Both the position numbers and the translations under genes were made by a program. 64,000 nucleotides of DNA, taken from a virus. Positions 30,555 to 37,353 of the stretch are shown piece by piece (position 1 is the stretch's first letter; each line of letters opens with the position of its first letter). The stretch is taken from positions 62,001 to 126,000 of IMG/VR virus record IMGVR_UViG_3300028840_005911; one strand, given 5' to 3'. Under the pieces are notes generated by a model. It was not told where the DNA came from. It saw only the letters and a program-made list of their open reading frames with translations, and did no database searches.

Positions 30555-31261
30555 GTCGCACCAAAATACCATTTGCCGATGAAGTGTGGAACCCAATCAC
30601 CGGTTGTACAAAGATCAGCCCAGGATGCCAACGTTGCTATGCGGAGAACATGGCCCATCGTATCGCCGGGCGATGGCCCCAAGCTGGCTACAGCAAGGGT
30701 GACCCGTTCGGAATCACCTACCACTGGGATAAGCTGCAGGAGCCGTTCAAGTGGAAGACGGAAAGGAGGGTATTCGTCTGTTCGATGGGCGATTTCTTTC
30801 ATCCGCACATACCGGACAGCTACCGAGACGTTGTTCTGTCAATAGTACAGGCTCGGCCCCACATCACCTTCATCTTCATGACCAAAAGAGCAGAGGAGGC
30901 ATACAGGTATTTCCGGAAGGGGACCCCATACAATGTGTGGATAGGAGCATCCGTAGAAAACCAGGTGATGGTCGAAGAAAGGACAGAGTGGATAATCCGG
31001 ATACCGAGCCTGGTCAGATTCGTGAATGTCGAACCCATACTCGGCCCTGTTGACTTGGCGAGGTACCTACCGCACCTCAGTTGGGTCATTGCCGGAACGG
31101 AGACCGGAAAACACAAACGTGAGGCGGACACGAACTGGCTACGAGCTACCCGCGACCAATGTAGGTCTTGGGACGTGCCATTCTTCTTGATGCAGGCGGG
31201 GGAGAACAACCATTTGGACGGTAAGCTGCACAGACAGTTACCGATAGGAGAAATATCATGA
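30551..31261 (+). CDS. phage Gp37/Gp68 (DUF5131) family protein
   Basis: 236 aa. EVWNPITGCTKISPGCQRCYA is the family signature, with three Cys spaced as in the Cx(n)CxxC group thought to hold an Fe-S cluster in a radical-SAM-like fold. VFVCSMGDFFHP and WVIAGTETG also match. Its biochemical role is not established. Four-base overlaps with both neighbours. Confidence 0.85.
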   Translation: MSRTKIPFADEVWNPITGCTKISPGCQRCYAENMAHRIAGRWPQAGYSKGDPFGITYHWDKLQEPFKWKTERRVFVCSMGDFFHPHIPDSYRDVVLSIVQARPHITFIFMTKRAEEAYRYFRKGTPYNVWIGASVENQVMVEERTEWIIRIPSLVRFVNVEPILGPVDLARYLPHLSWVIAGTETGKHKREADTNWLRATRDQCRSWDVPFFLMQAGENNHLDGKLHRQLPIGEIS

Positions 31262-31611
31262 GCAAAGAGCTATACAACCAGCTATTGAAAATGATGTTGT
31301 TGGCCGATGTCCGGAACCCCATGTCTGCGACAGATCAGGTGGACTGGATCATAGAGATACTGGACGCGCTCTTGAACAGAACCAATGTGCAGTATATGGA
31401 TTTGGAAGACGGCCTTACGTTCTTTGAAGACAGGTCAACATACCATTTGACAACAATGTGCATCAACGAGGTGTACAGAGTGTACGTCTTGGAGGAGTTT
31501 GGTGGCGAGTTCGCCCTTATCACACCCAAACTCCTTCCGGACCATATCAAAGAAAAGATCCTGGATGTTCTGAAGGACTTCATTTCGAAGTGCGCCTCAG
31601 AAGGGACTTGA
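31258..31611 (+). CDS. hypothetical helical protein (117 aa)
   Basis: MSKELYNQLLKMMLLADVRN; helical with two conserved-looking acidic turns. SD AGGAGAAATATC. Followed by 95 bases of G-rich spacer, then the terminator. Confidence 0.65.
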   Translation: MSKELYNQLLKMMLLADVRNPMSATDQVDWIIEILDALLNRTNVQYMDLEDGLTFFEDRSTYHLTTMCINEVYRVYVLEEFGGEFALITPKLLPDHIKEKILDVLKDFISKCASEGT

Positions 31612-31706
31612 GTGACGGTTCGTACGGTCGGCTGTATGGTCGGGAGCGCGTCTGGATAGTGTGGGGTTTGTGGGACGGCCCGCAGGGATGTCGGAACGGT
31701 GTGGAC

Positions 31707-31737
31707 AAGAAAGAGGGCCTTCTGTCTTCTTTCTTAC
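31707..31737 (+). terminator. terminator of the 29147-31611 operon
   Basis: AAGAAAGA ... TCTTTCTT stem. Confidence 0.65.
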
Positions 31738-31764
31738 ATATTTTCGGAAAATTTGAAGGTGTTT

Positions 31765-31786
31765 TTCGGTATAAGAATTGTGAGGA
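31765..31786 (+). promoter_or_regulatory. phage promoter of a non-coding unit
   Basis: TTCGGTATAAGAATTGTGAGGA, full consensus; two AAAATT/AAATTT-like boxes upstream. Confidence 0.7.
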
Positions 31787-32119
31787 AAAGGGACGCTTTT
31801 TCCTTGTGTCGAGAAGGTCACCGGTAGGCGCCCACCGACACCTGAATATCCGCTACCGGGTGAAACTTGAGAAGTTAGAGTGCGCATTCTCAAGTTTCAT
31901 GGAATGGAGACGTGTTCGTGACGTCCCTGCACTCATGGTTTGGGAAACCAGGGGATGGTGATGGGATTAGTCCCCGGCTGGTAACAGCGCAGCTGTCGGG
32001 AAGGCGCCGCCAGGGATGGCACCCTGGCCGTTCGGGAGCTAGATCAGTTTTGGGCTATGAAGCAGCTGCCCCGAATCTGATCCGGTACCAAGAAGAGGGT
32101 ATCCCGCCTCTCTTCTTAC
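31786..32119 (+). ncRNA. structured non-coding RNA (about 335 nt)
   Basis: Own promoter and terminator, no gene. Paired segments seen by eye: GTGTCG/CGACAC (31817-31858), GAAACTTGAGAA/TTCTCAAGTTTC (12 bp, 31863-31900), CCAGGG/CCCTGG (32010-32028), GATCAG/CTGATC (32042-32081). The density of long stems argues for a folded RNA rather than spacer DNA. Function unknown. Confidence 0.6.
32090..32119 (+). terminator. terminator of the 31786 RNA
   Basis: AAGAAGAGG-GTATCCCG-CCTCTCTTCTTA. Confidence 0.7.
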
Positions 32120-32132
32120 CTATTTAGTAAAA

Positions 32133-32150
32133 TCCAACACCTCTGTTGGG
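32133..32150. promoter_or_regulatory. palindrome site 1, touching a promoter core
   Basis: TCCAACAC-CT-CTGTTGGG; CTGTTGGG runs straight into TATAAG at 32151, so a bound protein would cover the promoter. One arm base differs from the best copy. Confidence 0.6.
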
Positions 32151-32167
32151 TATAAGAATAGTGACAG
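32146..32167 (+). promoter_or_regulatory. phage promoter for the 32205 unit
   Basis: TTGGGTATAAGAATAGTGACAG, leader CACCCAAAGGAGG. Confidence 0.7.
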
Positions 32168-32204
32168 GAGAATGCAGTCTTTTCAACACCCAAAGGAGGA
32201 GACC

Positions 32205-32393
32205 ATGTTCATCAAGGTTCTGACCATGCTGCCGACCAGGTGGCAGATCGTAGTCTTGAAGTGGATGCTCAGGACTGCGGAGAAGATCTCCGATGCTCAG
32301 CGGAGCGACGGGGAGTATCATCTGTCAACAGAACTCGATAGTGCGCGGGTCAGCTTCACAAGGAAGATCCGCGAGCTCGAGGAAAGGAGATAA
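32205..32393 (+). CDS. hypothetical protein (62 aa)
   Basis: SD AAAGGAGGAGACC. MFIKVLTMLPTRWQIVVLKW is amphipathic to hydrophobic, then a charged helix. Could be membrane-associated. Pairs with the 47-residue membrane gene that follows. Confidence 0.6.
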   Translation: MFIKVLTMLPTRWQIVVLKWMLRTAEKISDAQRSDGEYHLSTELDSARVSFTRKIRELEERR

Positions 32394-32396
32394 GTC

Positions 32397-32540
32397 ATGG
32401 GACTGTTTCTGTTCGTAGTCGCGGTCGGCGCGGCGATATCGTTTCTCGGGGTTGTGATCGCCTTCGCGATGAACCCGCAGGGCCAAATCGAGGAGTTCAA
32501 GAAAGGCTATCGCGGCGAGTACACCAGAAAGGATGACTAA
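32397..32540 (+). CDS. 47-residue single-span membrane protein
   Basis: SD AGGAGATAAGTC. MGLFLFVVAVGAAISFLGVV then a helix end and polar C-terminus (QIEEFKKGYRGEYTRKDD). N-terminal signal-anchor type; function unknown. Confidence 0.65.
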   Translation: MGLFLFVVAVGAAISFLGVVIAFAMNPQGQIEEFKKGYRGEYTRKDD

Positions 32541-32558
32541 TCCAACAGGTCTGTTGGA
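32541..32558. promoter_or_regulatory. palindrome site 2, best copy
   Basis: TCCAACAG-GT-CTGTTGGA: perfect eight-base arms, placed right after the stop of the 32397 gene. Also able to form a small RNA hairpin. Confidence 0.6.
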
Positions 32559-32698
32559 CACTGATTGGCTGGGAGTACGAGGGGTATATGGGATGGTAGT
32601 GAGATCTGACGTGTGAGCGGATGTCGTCTGGCTCGTACGGAGGGTTGGTCGGGAACGCGGACGTGGGCGAGAATGAATTCTGAGCCGAAGGAGTTCAT

Positions 32699-32727
32699 GG
32701 AGGAGGGCTATATGCCCTCTTCTTACA
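32699..32727 (+). terminator. terminator after the 32205-32540 unit
   Basis: GAGGAGGGC-TATAT-GCCCTCTTCTTAC. The 140 bases before it are G-rich spacer without a gene. Confidence 0.65.
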
Positions 32728-32745
32728 TGTATACTATATATAAGT

Positions 32746-32760
32746 CCAACAGGGCTGTTG
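32746..32760. promoter_or_regulatory. palindrome site 3
   Basis: CCAACAG-GG-CTGTTG, about 25 bases upstream of the 32779 promoter core. Confidence 0.55.
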
Positions 32761-32778
32761 TAAATTACTTACCGCGAT

Positions 32779-32800
32779 TCTGGTATAAGAGATCTATGGG
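32779..32800 (+). promoter_or_regulatory. phage promoter of a second non-coding unit
   Basis: TCTGGTATAAGAGATCTATGGG; the AAGAGA is a slight departure. Confidence 0.6.
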
Positions 32801-33188
32801 AGCGTGTTTCGCTCCTTCGCATTGAGCTGGTCCTGGAGTAGGTAACGGGTAACCGTGTGGCGCGCGACATGTCTACTCCAGGACCGCAAGACATTATCCC
32901 GGCCTTCGGCCGGTTTGATTGTGTTGTGGGTGGAATGTCGGGAGTATCGGACGCTTGAACGAATGTGGGAGAGTAAATCAGACAGGGGAGCAGGTTGATC
33001 GAAGAGAGGCAAGGGCGGTCGCCGGTATGAGTGTTCGCGGGTCTGGTAGCGAGAGGGTACGTTTGTCCGTGGTGCGGAATCATGGGGCGTTTGTCAAAAG
33101 GAAGGTACGAGCGTGAGTGGGAACATGCGTCTGCACGGTGGCCCGAGCGAAAGCTCGAGAAGAGGATACCCCCTATCCTCTTCTTACC
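32799..33188 (+). ncRNA. structured non-coding RNA (about 390 nt)
   Basis: Stems in the first 130 nt: GGGAGCG/TCGCTCC, a perfect 13-bp GGTCCTGGAGTAG/CTACTCCAGGACC (32828-32884), and CCGGCC-TTC-GGCCGG. From about 32915 to 33150 the strand is very G-rich and C-poor with no gene or SD-led frame. Ends at the 33157 terminator. Confidence 0.55.
33157..33188 (+). terminator. terminator of the 32799 RNA
   Basis: GAAGAGGATA-CCCCC-TATCCTCTTCTTACC, preceded by a small GAGC/GCTC hairpin. Confidence 0.75.
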
Positions 33189-33197
33189 TGTAAAATA

Positions 33198-33213
33198 CAA
33201 CAGCACTGTTGGG
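33198..33213. promoter_or_regulatory. palindrome site 4, touching a promoter core
   Basis: ACAACAG-CA-CTGTTGGG immediately followed by TATAAGT, the same geometry as site 1. Confidence 0.6.
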
Positions 33214-33230
33214 TATAAGTATTGTGACAG
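33209..33230 (+). promoter_or_regulatory. phage promoter for the sigma-region-4-like gene
   Basis: TTGGGTATAAGTATTGTGACAG, leader CACCCATTTTATAGGAGG. Overlapped by palindrome site 4, hinting at autoregulation. Confidence 0.7.
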
Positions 33231-33263
33231 AGAAATGCACCCATTTTATAGGAGGAACAAACA

Positions 33264-33773
33264 ATGGAGCCCAAGAAGAAACCAAGAAGAAAGTTTAGAA
33301 GCCCGTACAAGTGTTATCGAGAGCTTGCCATCGCAGTGGTCGGGTCCCGTGACGGTAAATACCCGCACAACGTTCGCGGGAAAGACATCAAGAACGCTGT
33401 ACTTGCTGTGATGATGGAGCTCAACCTAAAACTGCGTGTCATTCTCAGGCTCCGATTCGGGATCGGAACCAAGAAGCTGACCCTCAAAGAAGTCGGAGCA
33501 ATATTTGGGGTAGGCGCAGAGCAAATCCGCAGGCTGGAAGCCAGAGGGCTAAGGGTCATGAGAAAGCACTGGCGCATTCTAGTGGACCCCTCGAACGTTC
33601 GACATCTCTGCTACGATGAACCCGACTTGGAAGAGATGATAAAGAGATGCGGAGACATGCCTCGAGCTGTATCCCACCCCGTTCTGCGGAAAACCCACCG
33701 AAGAAAATTCTCGGATGGCACTGAGTCGGTATATGTAGAGTATACCAAGATGGACAGTGACAGATATATCTGA
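33264..33773 (+). CDS. sigma-region-4-like DNA-binding protein
   Basis: 169 aa. Basic start MEPKKKPRRKFRSPYKC; residues about 55-105 match sigma70 region 4 (LRVILRLRFGIGTKKLTLKE, then GAIFGVGAEQIRRLEARGLR). No regions 1-3. Closely resembles the equivalent part of the 19575 product. It lies inside the cluster of CCAACAG palindromes, two of which touch promoter cores, so it may bind them or the promoter; this is inference. Confidence 0.75.
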   Translation: MEPKKKPRRKFRSPYKCYRELAIAVVGSRDGKYPHNVRGKDIKNAVLAVMMELNLKLRVILRLRFGIGTKKLTLKEVGAIFGVGAEQIRRLEARGLRVMRKHWRILVDPSNVRHLCYDEPDLEEMIKRCGDMPRAVSHPVLRKTHRRKFSDGTESVYVEYTKMDSDRYI

Positions 33774-33807
33774 TTCCAAAAGCACCCACTTTTATAGGAG
33801 GGCAATC

Positions 33808-33957
33808 ATGAGAAACTACGAGAAGTATTACCATCCAGAAGTAGGAGAGATATGTTGGAGGTGGCGTTATCTGCGCCGACCAAGACGTCGTCCACGGAGA
33901 AAGCGCTATTCCCCTTACTGGCTGCTCAGTCTGTACCTGGCAGCTACATGGGATTGA
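33808..33957 (+). CDS. 49-residue Arg/Trp/Tyr-rich protein
   Basis: SD AGGAGGG with a CACCCACTTTTATAGGAGG leader like that of 33264. ICWRWRYLRRPRRRPRRKRY is strongly basic and could bind nucleic acid or membranes. Cotranscribed with the sigma-like gene. Confidence 0.65.
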   Translation: MRNYEKYYHPEVGEICWRWRYLRRPRRRPRRKRYSPYWLLSLYLAATWD

Positions 33958-34176
33958 GGGCTGAACAACGCGGAGCTGGCCGCTGAATCCAGCAATGATT
34001 GATCGAGTGTATGGCGGGTGGCTCGGCAGGAAGAGGATGCAAGTTCGGGGTGTCGTGGGTCGGCGAGGACGGGAGTTGGTTGGCAAGGATGTGGGAACGT
34101 TGGAAGGTGCGGAAGTACGTCGTATAGTGTGAAAGGAAGAACGACGGCAGGGTAGCGCGCGGGATGGTGAGGAACA

Positions 34177-34207
34177 GAGAAAGGGGGCTTCATCCCCTTT
34201 CTCTTAC
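34177..34207 (+). terminator. terminator of the 33264-33957 unit
   Basis: GAGAAAGGGGG-CTTCA-TCCCCTTTCTCTTACC. The 220 bases before it (33958-34176) are gene-free G-rich spacer. Confidence 0.75.
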
Positions 34208-34237
34208 CCCCACACCAAAATTTTTAGCTATTGGGAG

Positions 34238-34252
34238 CAACAGGTCTGTTGG
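34238..34252. promoter_or_regulatory. palindrome site 5
   Basis: CAACAG-GT-CTGTTGG, with the same centre as site 2 but no promoter core beside it. Confidence 0.5.
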
Positions 34253-34320
34253 GTGTCCCAGGTCTGGTGGATACTATAACCACCGGCCCAATATCCCCAT
34301 CACTGAGGATCATCGCCTCA

Positions 34321-34337
34321 TCCAACAGGGCTGTAGG
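34321..34337. promoter_or_regulatory. palindrome site 6, one base off
   Basis: TCCAACAG-GG-CTGTAGG; a T to A change breaks one arm. TATAAATATGGG follows at 34339. Confidence 0.4.
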
Positions 34338-34539
34338 TCTCTATAAATATGGGCCTGAAATTCTTACCTCTGTTCACCAGCACAGGGGTCCGCCTTTGAG
34401 ATTTATAGGCATACTTGTGTGCAGTGATAGCTGTCCGCATTATGCCGCTCGTCTGTCCAGAGCCTCTGCGGCTAATTGGCTCTACAGGCTCTATGGGGAA
34501 TATTCGGGCTATGGGGCTATGGGCGGGAAAGGGGTGGTA

Positions 34540-34553
34540 CAGCACTGTTGGTG
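34540..34553. promoter_or_regulatory. palindrome site 7, partial
   Basis: ACAG-CA-CTGTTGG next to TGGTATAGG, resembling a mutated copy of the site 4 plus promoter arrangement. Confidence 0.35.
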
Positions 34554-34798
34554 GTATAGGAGATAGTAGGTGATAGGTGGTACAGGGCTGGGTAGGGGGT
34601 GAGGGGATTGATGTGAGGTGGACCACTGTGTATCTGGTATGGGTGTATGAGGGGGGTACGGGACAAGGACTGTGTATCCTACGGGTGTATGGTTGGTCGG
34701 AGGGTGTATCCTGTGGCAGAGGGGTTAGATAGCAGGTCATCTTGCACCTATCCGCGCCTCCTCTGCGCGCTTTTCCTTCTGCGGGATGCTGGACATAG

Positions 34799-34831
34799 GT
34801 AAAAGAAAGGGTTCAGCCCCTTCCTTTTGCG
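34799..34831. terminator. terminator of the 39.9-34.8 kb minus operon
   Basis: AAAAGAAAGGG-TTCAG-CCCCTTCCTTTT; on the minus strand it follows the 34836 stop within a few bases. Confidence 0.7.
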
Positions 34832-34835
34832 CGCC

Positions 34836-35189
34836 CTAGAACACCAAGCCTGCGAACACCTGTTCCAGCTTCTCTGCCGACCTCCCTGTAAGCTCTACGT
34901 TGCCGCATATCTCACTCCCCTTGACCAGCTCGAACCCGGCCTCACGGAAGCTCTCTTCAAGAGATGCGAGCCTGCCTCTGATATACTGATCGATAACGCC
35001 TGGCTCTACCTTCTCCTCGAACGCCCTCTTGACAGAGCTCTTCTCACCAACTACCTGCTCCTCCCACTCGAGAACCTCCCTGTTTCCGTCATACGCCTTC
35101 AGAACTATCCGACACATTATTGACTCTCTCATAAGATTCCTCCATACCGCCTCATTCGGGAGGCGCACCTCAGATACCATCTCCTTCAT
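34836..35189 (-). CDS. hypothetical protein (117 aa)
   Basis: MKEMVSEVRLPNEAVWRNLM; alpha/beta with acidic helices. A tiny basic frame ends in ATGA overlap with its start (KEMEKFIGKLP-stop), not annotated because it lacks a start with SD. Last gene of the operon. Confidence 0.6.
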   Translation of the reverse strand: MKEMVSEVRLPNEAVWRNLMRESIMCRIVLKAYDGNREVLEWEEQVVGEKSSVKRAFEEKVEPGVIDQYIRGRLASLEESFREAGFELVKGSEICGNVELTGRSAEKLEQVFAGLVF

Positions 35190-35246
35190 GGCAGCTTACC
35201 AATGAACTTCTCCATCTCCTTTGCCCGCCTATTGAGCTCCTTGAGC

Positions 35247-35549
35247 CTACCTCTCAATTTGGCCTTTGCACCCTTGTGGCTCTCTCGCCCACGCCTTGAC
35301 GAAGGCGACCTCTTGCCAATCCGGGTCATTCTCCTCGTCATCAGGCCCCCAAGAGAAGACTGATGCCTGTTCTATCACCCACCCATCGCGATCAAAGTCA
35401 TACGATACGCGCACGCTGTCCGCAGCGCGGACATCAACCAGAGATACCTCGACGTGCTTGATAGGGTTATGGCGCGGGTAGTACAAATCCACGACCACTG
35501 AGTCTCCAAAATCCATGACCTCTACGTGGTCACCTACCACATGCTCCAT
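35247..35549 (-). CDS. hypothetical protein (100 aa)
   Basis: Start MEHVVGDHVEVMDFG seven bases after GAGGAGG; an ATG at 35573 lacks an SD. Beta-rich (VVVDLYYPRHNPIKHVEVSL). No family recognised. Confidence 0.6.
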   Translation of the reverse strand: MEHVVGDHVEVMDFGDSVVVDLYYPRHNPIKHVEVSLVDVRAADSVRVSYDFDRDGWVIEQASVFSWGPDDEENDPDWQEVAFVKAWAREPQGCKGQIER

Positions 35550-36042
35550 CTGTGCCCTCCTCACCAGTATCATTCCTGTCTGCTTCTCGAGAGTATGCAG
35601 AGACGGGAACAGAGCTCATGTAGCAAGACAGCTCATCGAAGCTGACAGGCCTGAATCCCCAACAGTCTACACCGACATCGCACCGGAGCTTTCCATGTCT
35701 CCTCGTCAAACCGTGACTATGGCCGTGGACATGCCAAGCCCCGCGATTAGAGCTTTCCCAGCTCACCAGAGGGTAATGGCTCAGGACAATACGCTGCCCG
35801 TGAAACTTGAACGAGCGCAGGTCCCACCATCCCTCGAGCTTCTCACCATGCTCCCGTACAAACCTGTTCCACCACCCCATGTCGTGGTTCCCCCTAAACC
35901 AGTGCCAACATCCGGGCAGGTTAGGGAAGTACTTCTCCACGAAGCGGTAGTTCATCGCGAAGTCACCCACGTAGAATACCCGATCCTTCTTTTTGACCAC
36001 GGAGCAGAACTGCTCAACGACCACGGCGTCCATCTCGTCCAC
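35530..36042 (-). CDS. calcineurin-like metallophosphoesterase, first metal motif missing
   Basis: 170 aa or less. VFYVGDFAM (GD motif), WFRGNHDMGW (GNHD), VLSHYPL and HVHGHSHG (GHxH) are the later metal-binding motifs of small phage phosphoesterases. The usual N-terminal DxH block is absent; the frame upstream reads RPFESVDEMD, normal for the family, but has no ATG or SD. A coupled ATG at 36124 is in a different frame, so the gene is truncated, frameshifted or decoded by a +1 shift. Confidence 0.65.
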   Translation of the reverse strand: MDEMDAVVVEQFCSVVKKKDRVFYVGDFAMNYRFVEKYFPNLPGCWHWFRGNHDMGWWNRFVREHGEKLEGWWDLRSFKFHGQRIVLSHYPLVSWESSNRGAWHVHGHSHGLTRRHGKLRCDVGVDCWGFRPVSFDELSCYMSSVPVSAYSREADRNDTGEEGTDGACGR

Positions 36043-36124
36043 CGACTCGAATGGCCTGTGTTGGAGGAAACACTCTCCCGTAATGGTGCCACACCCCGAA
36101 CAGCTTACACCACCAGTCCTTCAT
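36014..36124 (-). CDS. 36-codon frame coupled to the phosphoesterase
   Basis: ATG overlaps the 36121 stop (ATGA). MKDWWCKLFGVWHHYGRVF then an out-of-frame tail. At codon 19 a +1 slip (TTT C to TTC) would join it to LQHRPFESVDEMD of the phosphoesterase. It may be the displaced 5' end of that gene. Confidence 0.45.
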   Translation of the reverse strand: MKDWWCKLFGVWHHYGRVFPPTQAIRVGGRDGRRGR

Positions 36125-36360
36125 GTCCCTATGGCTCCTTCGGCTTTATCGCGGATGAGCTCAAGGAACATCATCCTTTCCTTTGCCGGCCCGGCTATCC
36201 CGCACATCGCATCCTCGAGAATGAGGCGCATGTCCCTCTCGAGTTTCTCGACGCGGGCGCGGAGGGTGCGGTTCTGTTCTTTCAACCTGAGACGACCGCA
36301 CTCCGAACACTCATGCGTTGAATTGATATTTATCAATCTGCCACATGCGCAGTATCCCAT
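36121..36360 (-). CDS. zinc-finger coiled-coil protein (79 aa)
   Basis: CACG and CSEC near residues 4 and 18 bind zinc; residues 25-50 are a coiled coil (QNRTLRARVEKLERDMRLIL). Its SD comes from the repeated cassette end at 36368. Confidence 0.65.
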   Translation of the reverse strand: MGYCACGRLININSTHECSECGRLRLKEQNRTLRARVEKLERDMRLILEDAMCGIAGPAKERMMFLELIRDKAEGAIGT

Positions 36361-36361
36361 C

Positions 36362-36547
36362 TCACTCCTCCCTCGCCGCGCGTTCTATACGCAGGCAGAT
36401 ATCGCAACACTCGTTTTCGGGCGGCCTGTCTCCATCAATCATTGCAGTTTTGGGAGCATGGATGAATCGACCACATACTGTGCGACTATTGCACATGCCT
36501 TTTAGGTGCCATTTTGTTCTGCGTCCATTTGCTTTGGTCCATTCCAT
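36362..36547 (-). CDS. cassette protein A (61 aa), ends RAAREE
   Basis: MEWTKANGRRTKWHLKGMCN, with Cys/His residues and CCDIC near the end that could bind zinc. The last six residues are coded by the shared repeat that also carries the SD of the next gene. Unknown. Confidence 0.6.
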   Translation of the reverse strand: MEWTKANGRRTKWHLKGMCNSRTVCGRFIHAPKTAMIDGDRPPENECCDICLRIERAAREE

Positions 36548-36775
36548 TTAACTCCCCTCCCTCGCCGCTCGATACTTGTTGCGGCACTCGGTGCATCCAT
36601 TTTTCTGCAGATGCCACTCGGTAATCGGGACATCAATATCCCATGAGACGATCTTGTTGCACAATGACATGGTGTCTGCGCCACCACCAAGCCTACGGCC
36701 ACGATCCGTTAGCGGTCTGATATGCCACACGCCGCCAGGCATTGCTACTGATGTCTCGCAGAAAGAATATTCCAT
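36548..36775 (-). CDS. cassette protein B (75 aa), ends RAAREGS
   Basis: MEYSFCETSVAMPGGVWHIR; Cys at 6, 39 and a CTEC pair near 62 suggest zinc. Ends in the shared repeat. Confidence 0.6.
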   Translation of the reverse strand: MEYSFCETSVAMPGGVWHIRPLTDRGRRLGGGADTMSLCNKIVSWDIDVPITEWHLQKNGCTECRNKYRAAREGS

Positions 36776-36776
36776 C

Positions 36777-36974
36777 TCACTCCTCCCTCGCCGCGCGTTT
36801 GGCTACCATGTTCCAGGCGTCAACAGCTACGGTTTTTCTGTCATCAGATGGGCCGCGAGCACCACAATCAATCGGGTTGCCACACACCACATACCATTCA
36901 TAGTCAAAGCTGTTCTGGTCAACGTCGGCCGGGTTTCCACAGTATGGACACGGTGCTGGTTTCTGGTCGCTCAC
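36777..36974 (-). CDS. cassette protein C, Lar-like zinc protein (66 aa)
   Basis: GTG start after GGGAGGTAGGGAA. SDQKPAPCPYCGNPADVD, a second pair (VVCGNPIDCGARGP) and AVDAWNMVAKR match the layout of the Lar restriction-alleviation-like family. Lar in lambdoid phages relieves type I restriction; function here is unproven. Ends RAAREE. Confidence 0.6.
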   Translation of the reverse strand: MSDQKPAPCPYCGNPADVDQNSFDYEWYVVCGNPIDCGARGPSDDRKTVAVDAWNMVAKRAAREE

Positions 36975-37150
36975 TTCCCTACCTCCCTCGCCGCGTCTGG
37001 ACCGTCGAGTACTTTGCATAGATAAACTTCAGTCCAGTGCTGCCGAATGCTCTCGTGTAAAGCCTTCGCCATATCGTAATCATCATGCGGGTACACCTGT
37101 GGCTGACAGGTGCTGTCTCCGATGAATACAATCAGGTACTTGATGTTCAT
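36971..37150 (-). CDS. cassette protein D (59 aa), ends DAAREVGK
   Basis: ATG follows GGGAGGGGAAGACAAC; TGA overlaps the next GTG. MNIKYLIVFIGDSTCQPQVY then a helix; a small alpha/beta fold. Ends in the shared repeat. Confidence 0.65.
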   Translation of the reverse strand: MNIKYLIVFIGDSTCQPQVYPHDDYDMAKALHESIRQHWTEVYLCKVLDGPDAAREVGK

Positions 37151-37353
37151 GTTGTCTTCCCCTCCCTCGCCGCGCGTTTGGCAAAAGACAGCGCTTCATC
37201 GAGTGTTCTTATCCCGGCATCATGCATCTCGCGTAACTGCGGAGCAGCCGAACCAAACGGAAAGCATGTGGCGCTCCACAGCAAATCGTTCTTCTCTTGT
37301 TGGGTCAAGTGCGGAAAATATTTGTCCAGAGAATCTTGGCACTCTTTACACAT
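37147..37353 (-). CDS. cassette protein E (68 aa), ends KRAAREGKTT
   Basis: MCKECQDSLDKYFPHLTQQE has one CxxC pair, helical remainder. Coupled to protein D by overlap. Confidence 0.6.
   Translation of the reverse strand: MCKECQDSLDKYFPHLTQQEKNDLLWSATCFPFGSAAPQLREMHDAGIRTLDEALSFAKRAAREGKTT

Larger units (their letters stand above)
34208..34798. other. gene-free junction of converging operons
   Basis: No SD-led frame on either strand. The left part carries palindrome remnants and worn promoter-like pieces (TGTTGGTGGTATAGGAGATAG near 34546; CTATAAATATGGGCC near 34340). The right part (34540-34740) is G/T-rich and C-poor, so the minus RNA would be C-rich and G-poor like a Rho loading zone. Confidence 0.55.

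Noticed and set aside
34318-34740. Minus frame of 140 codons rich in Pro, Thr and His
   Set aside because: Low-complexity product of a C-rich strand, no SD, in a region with decayed promoter copies.
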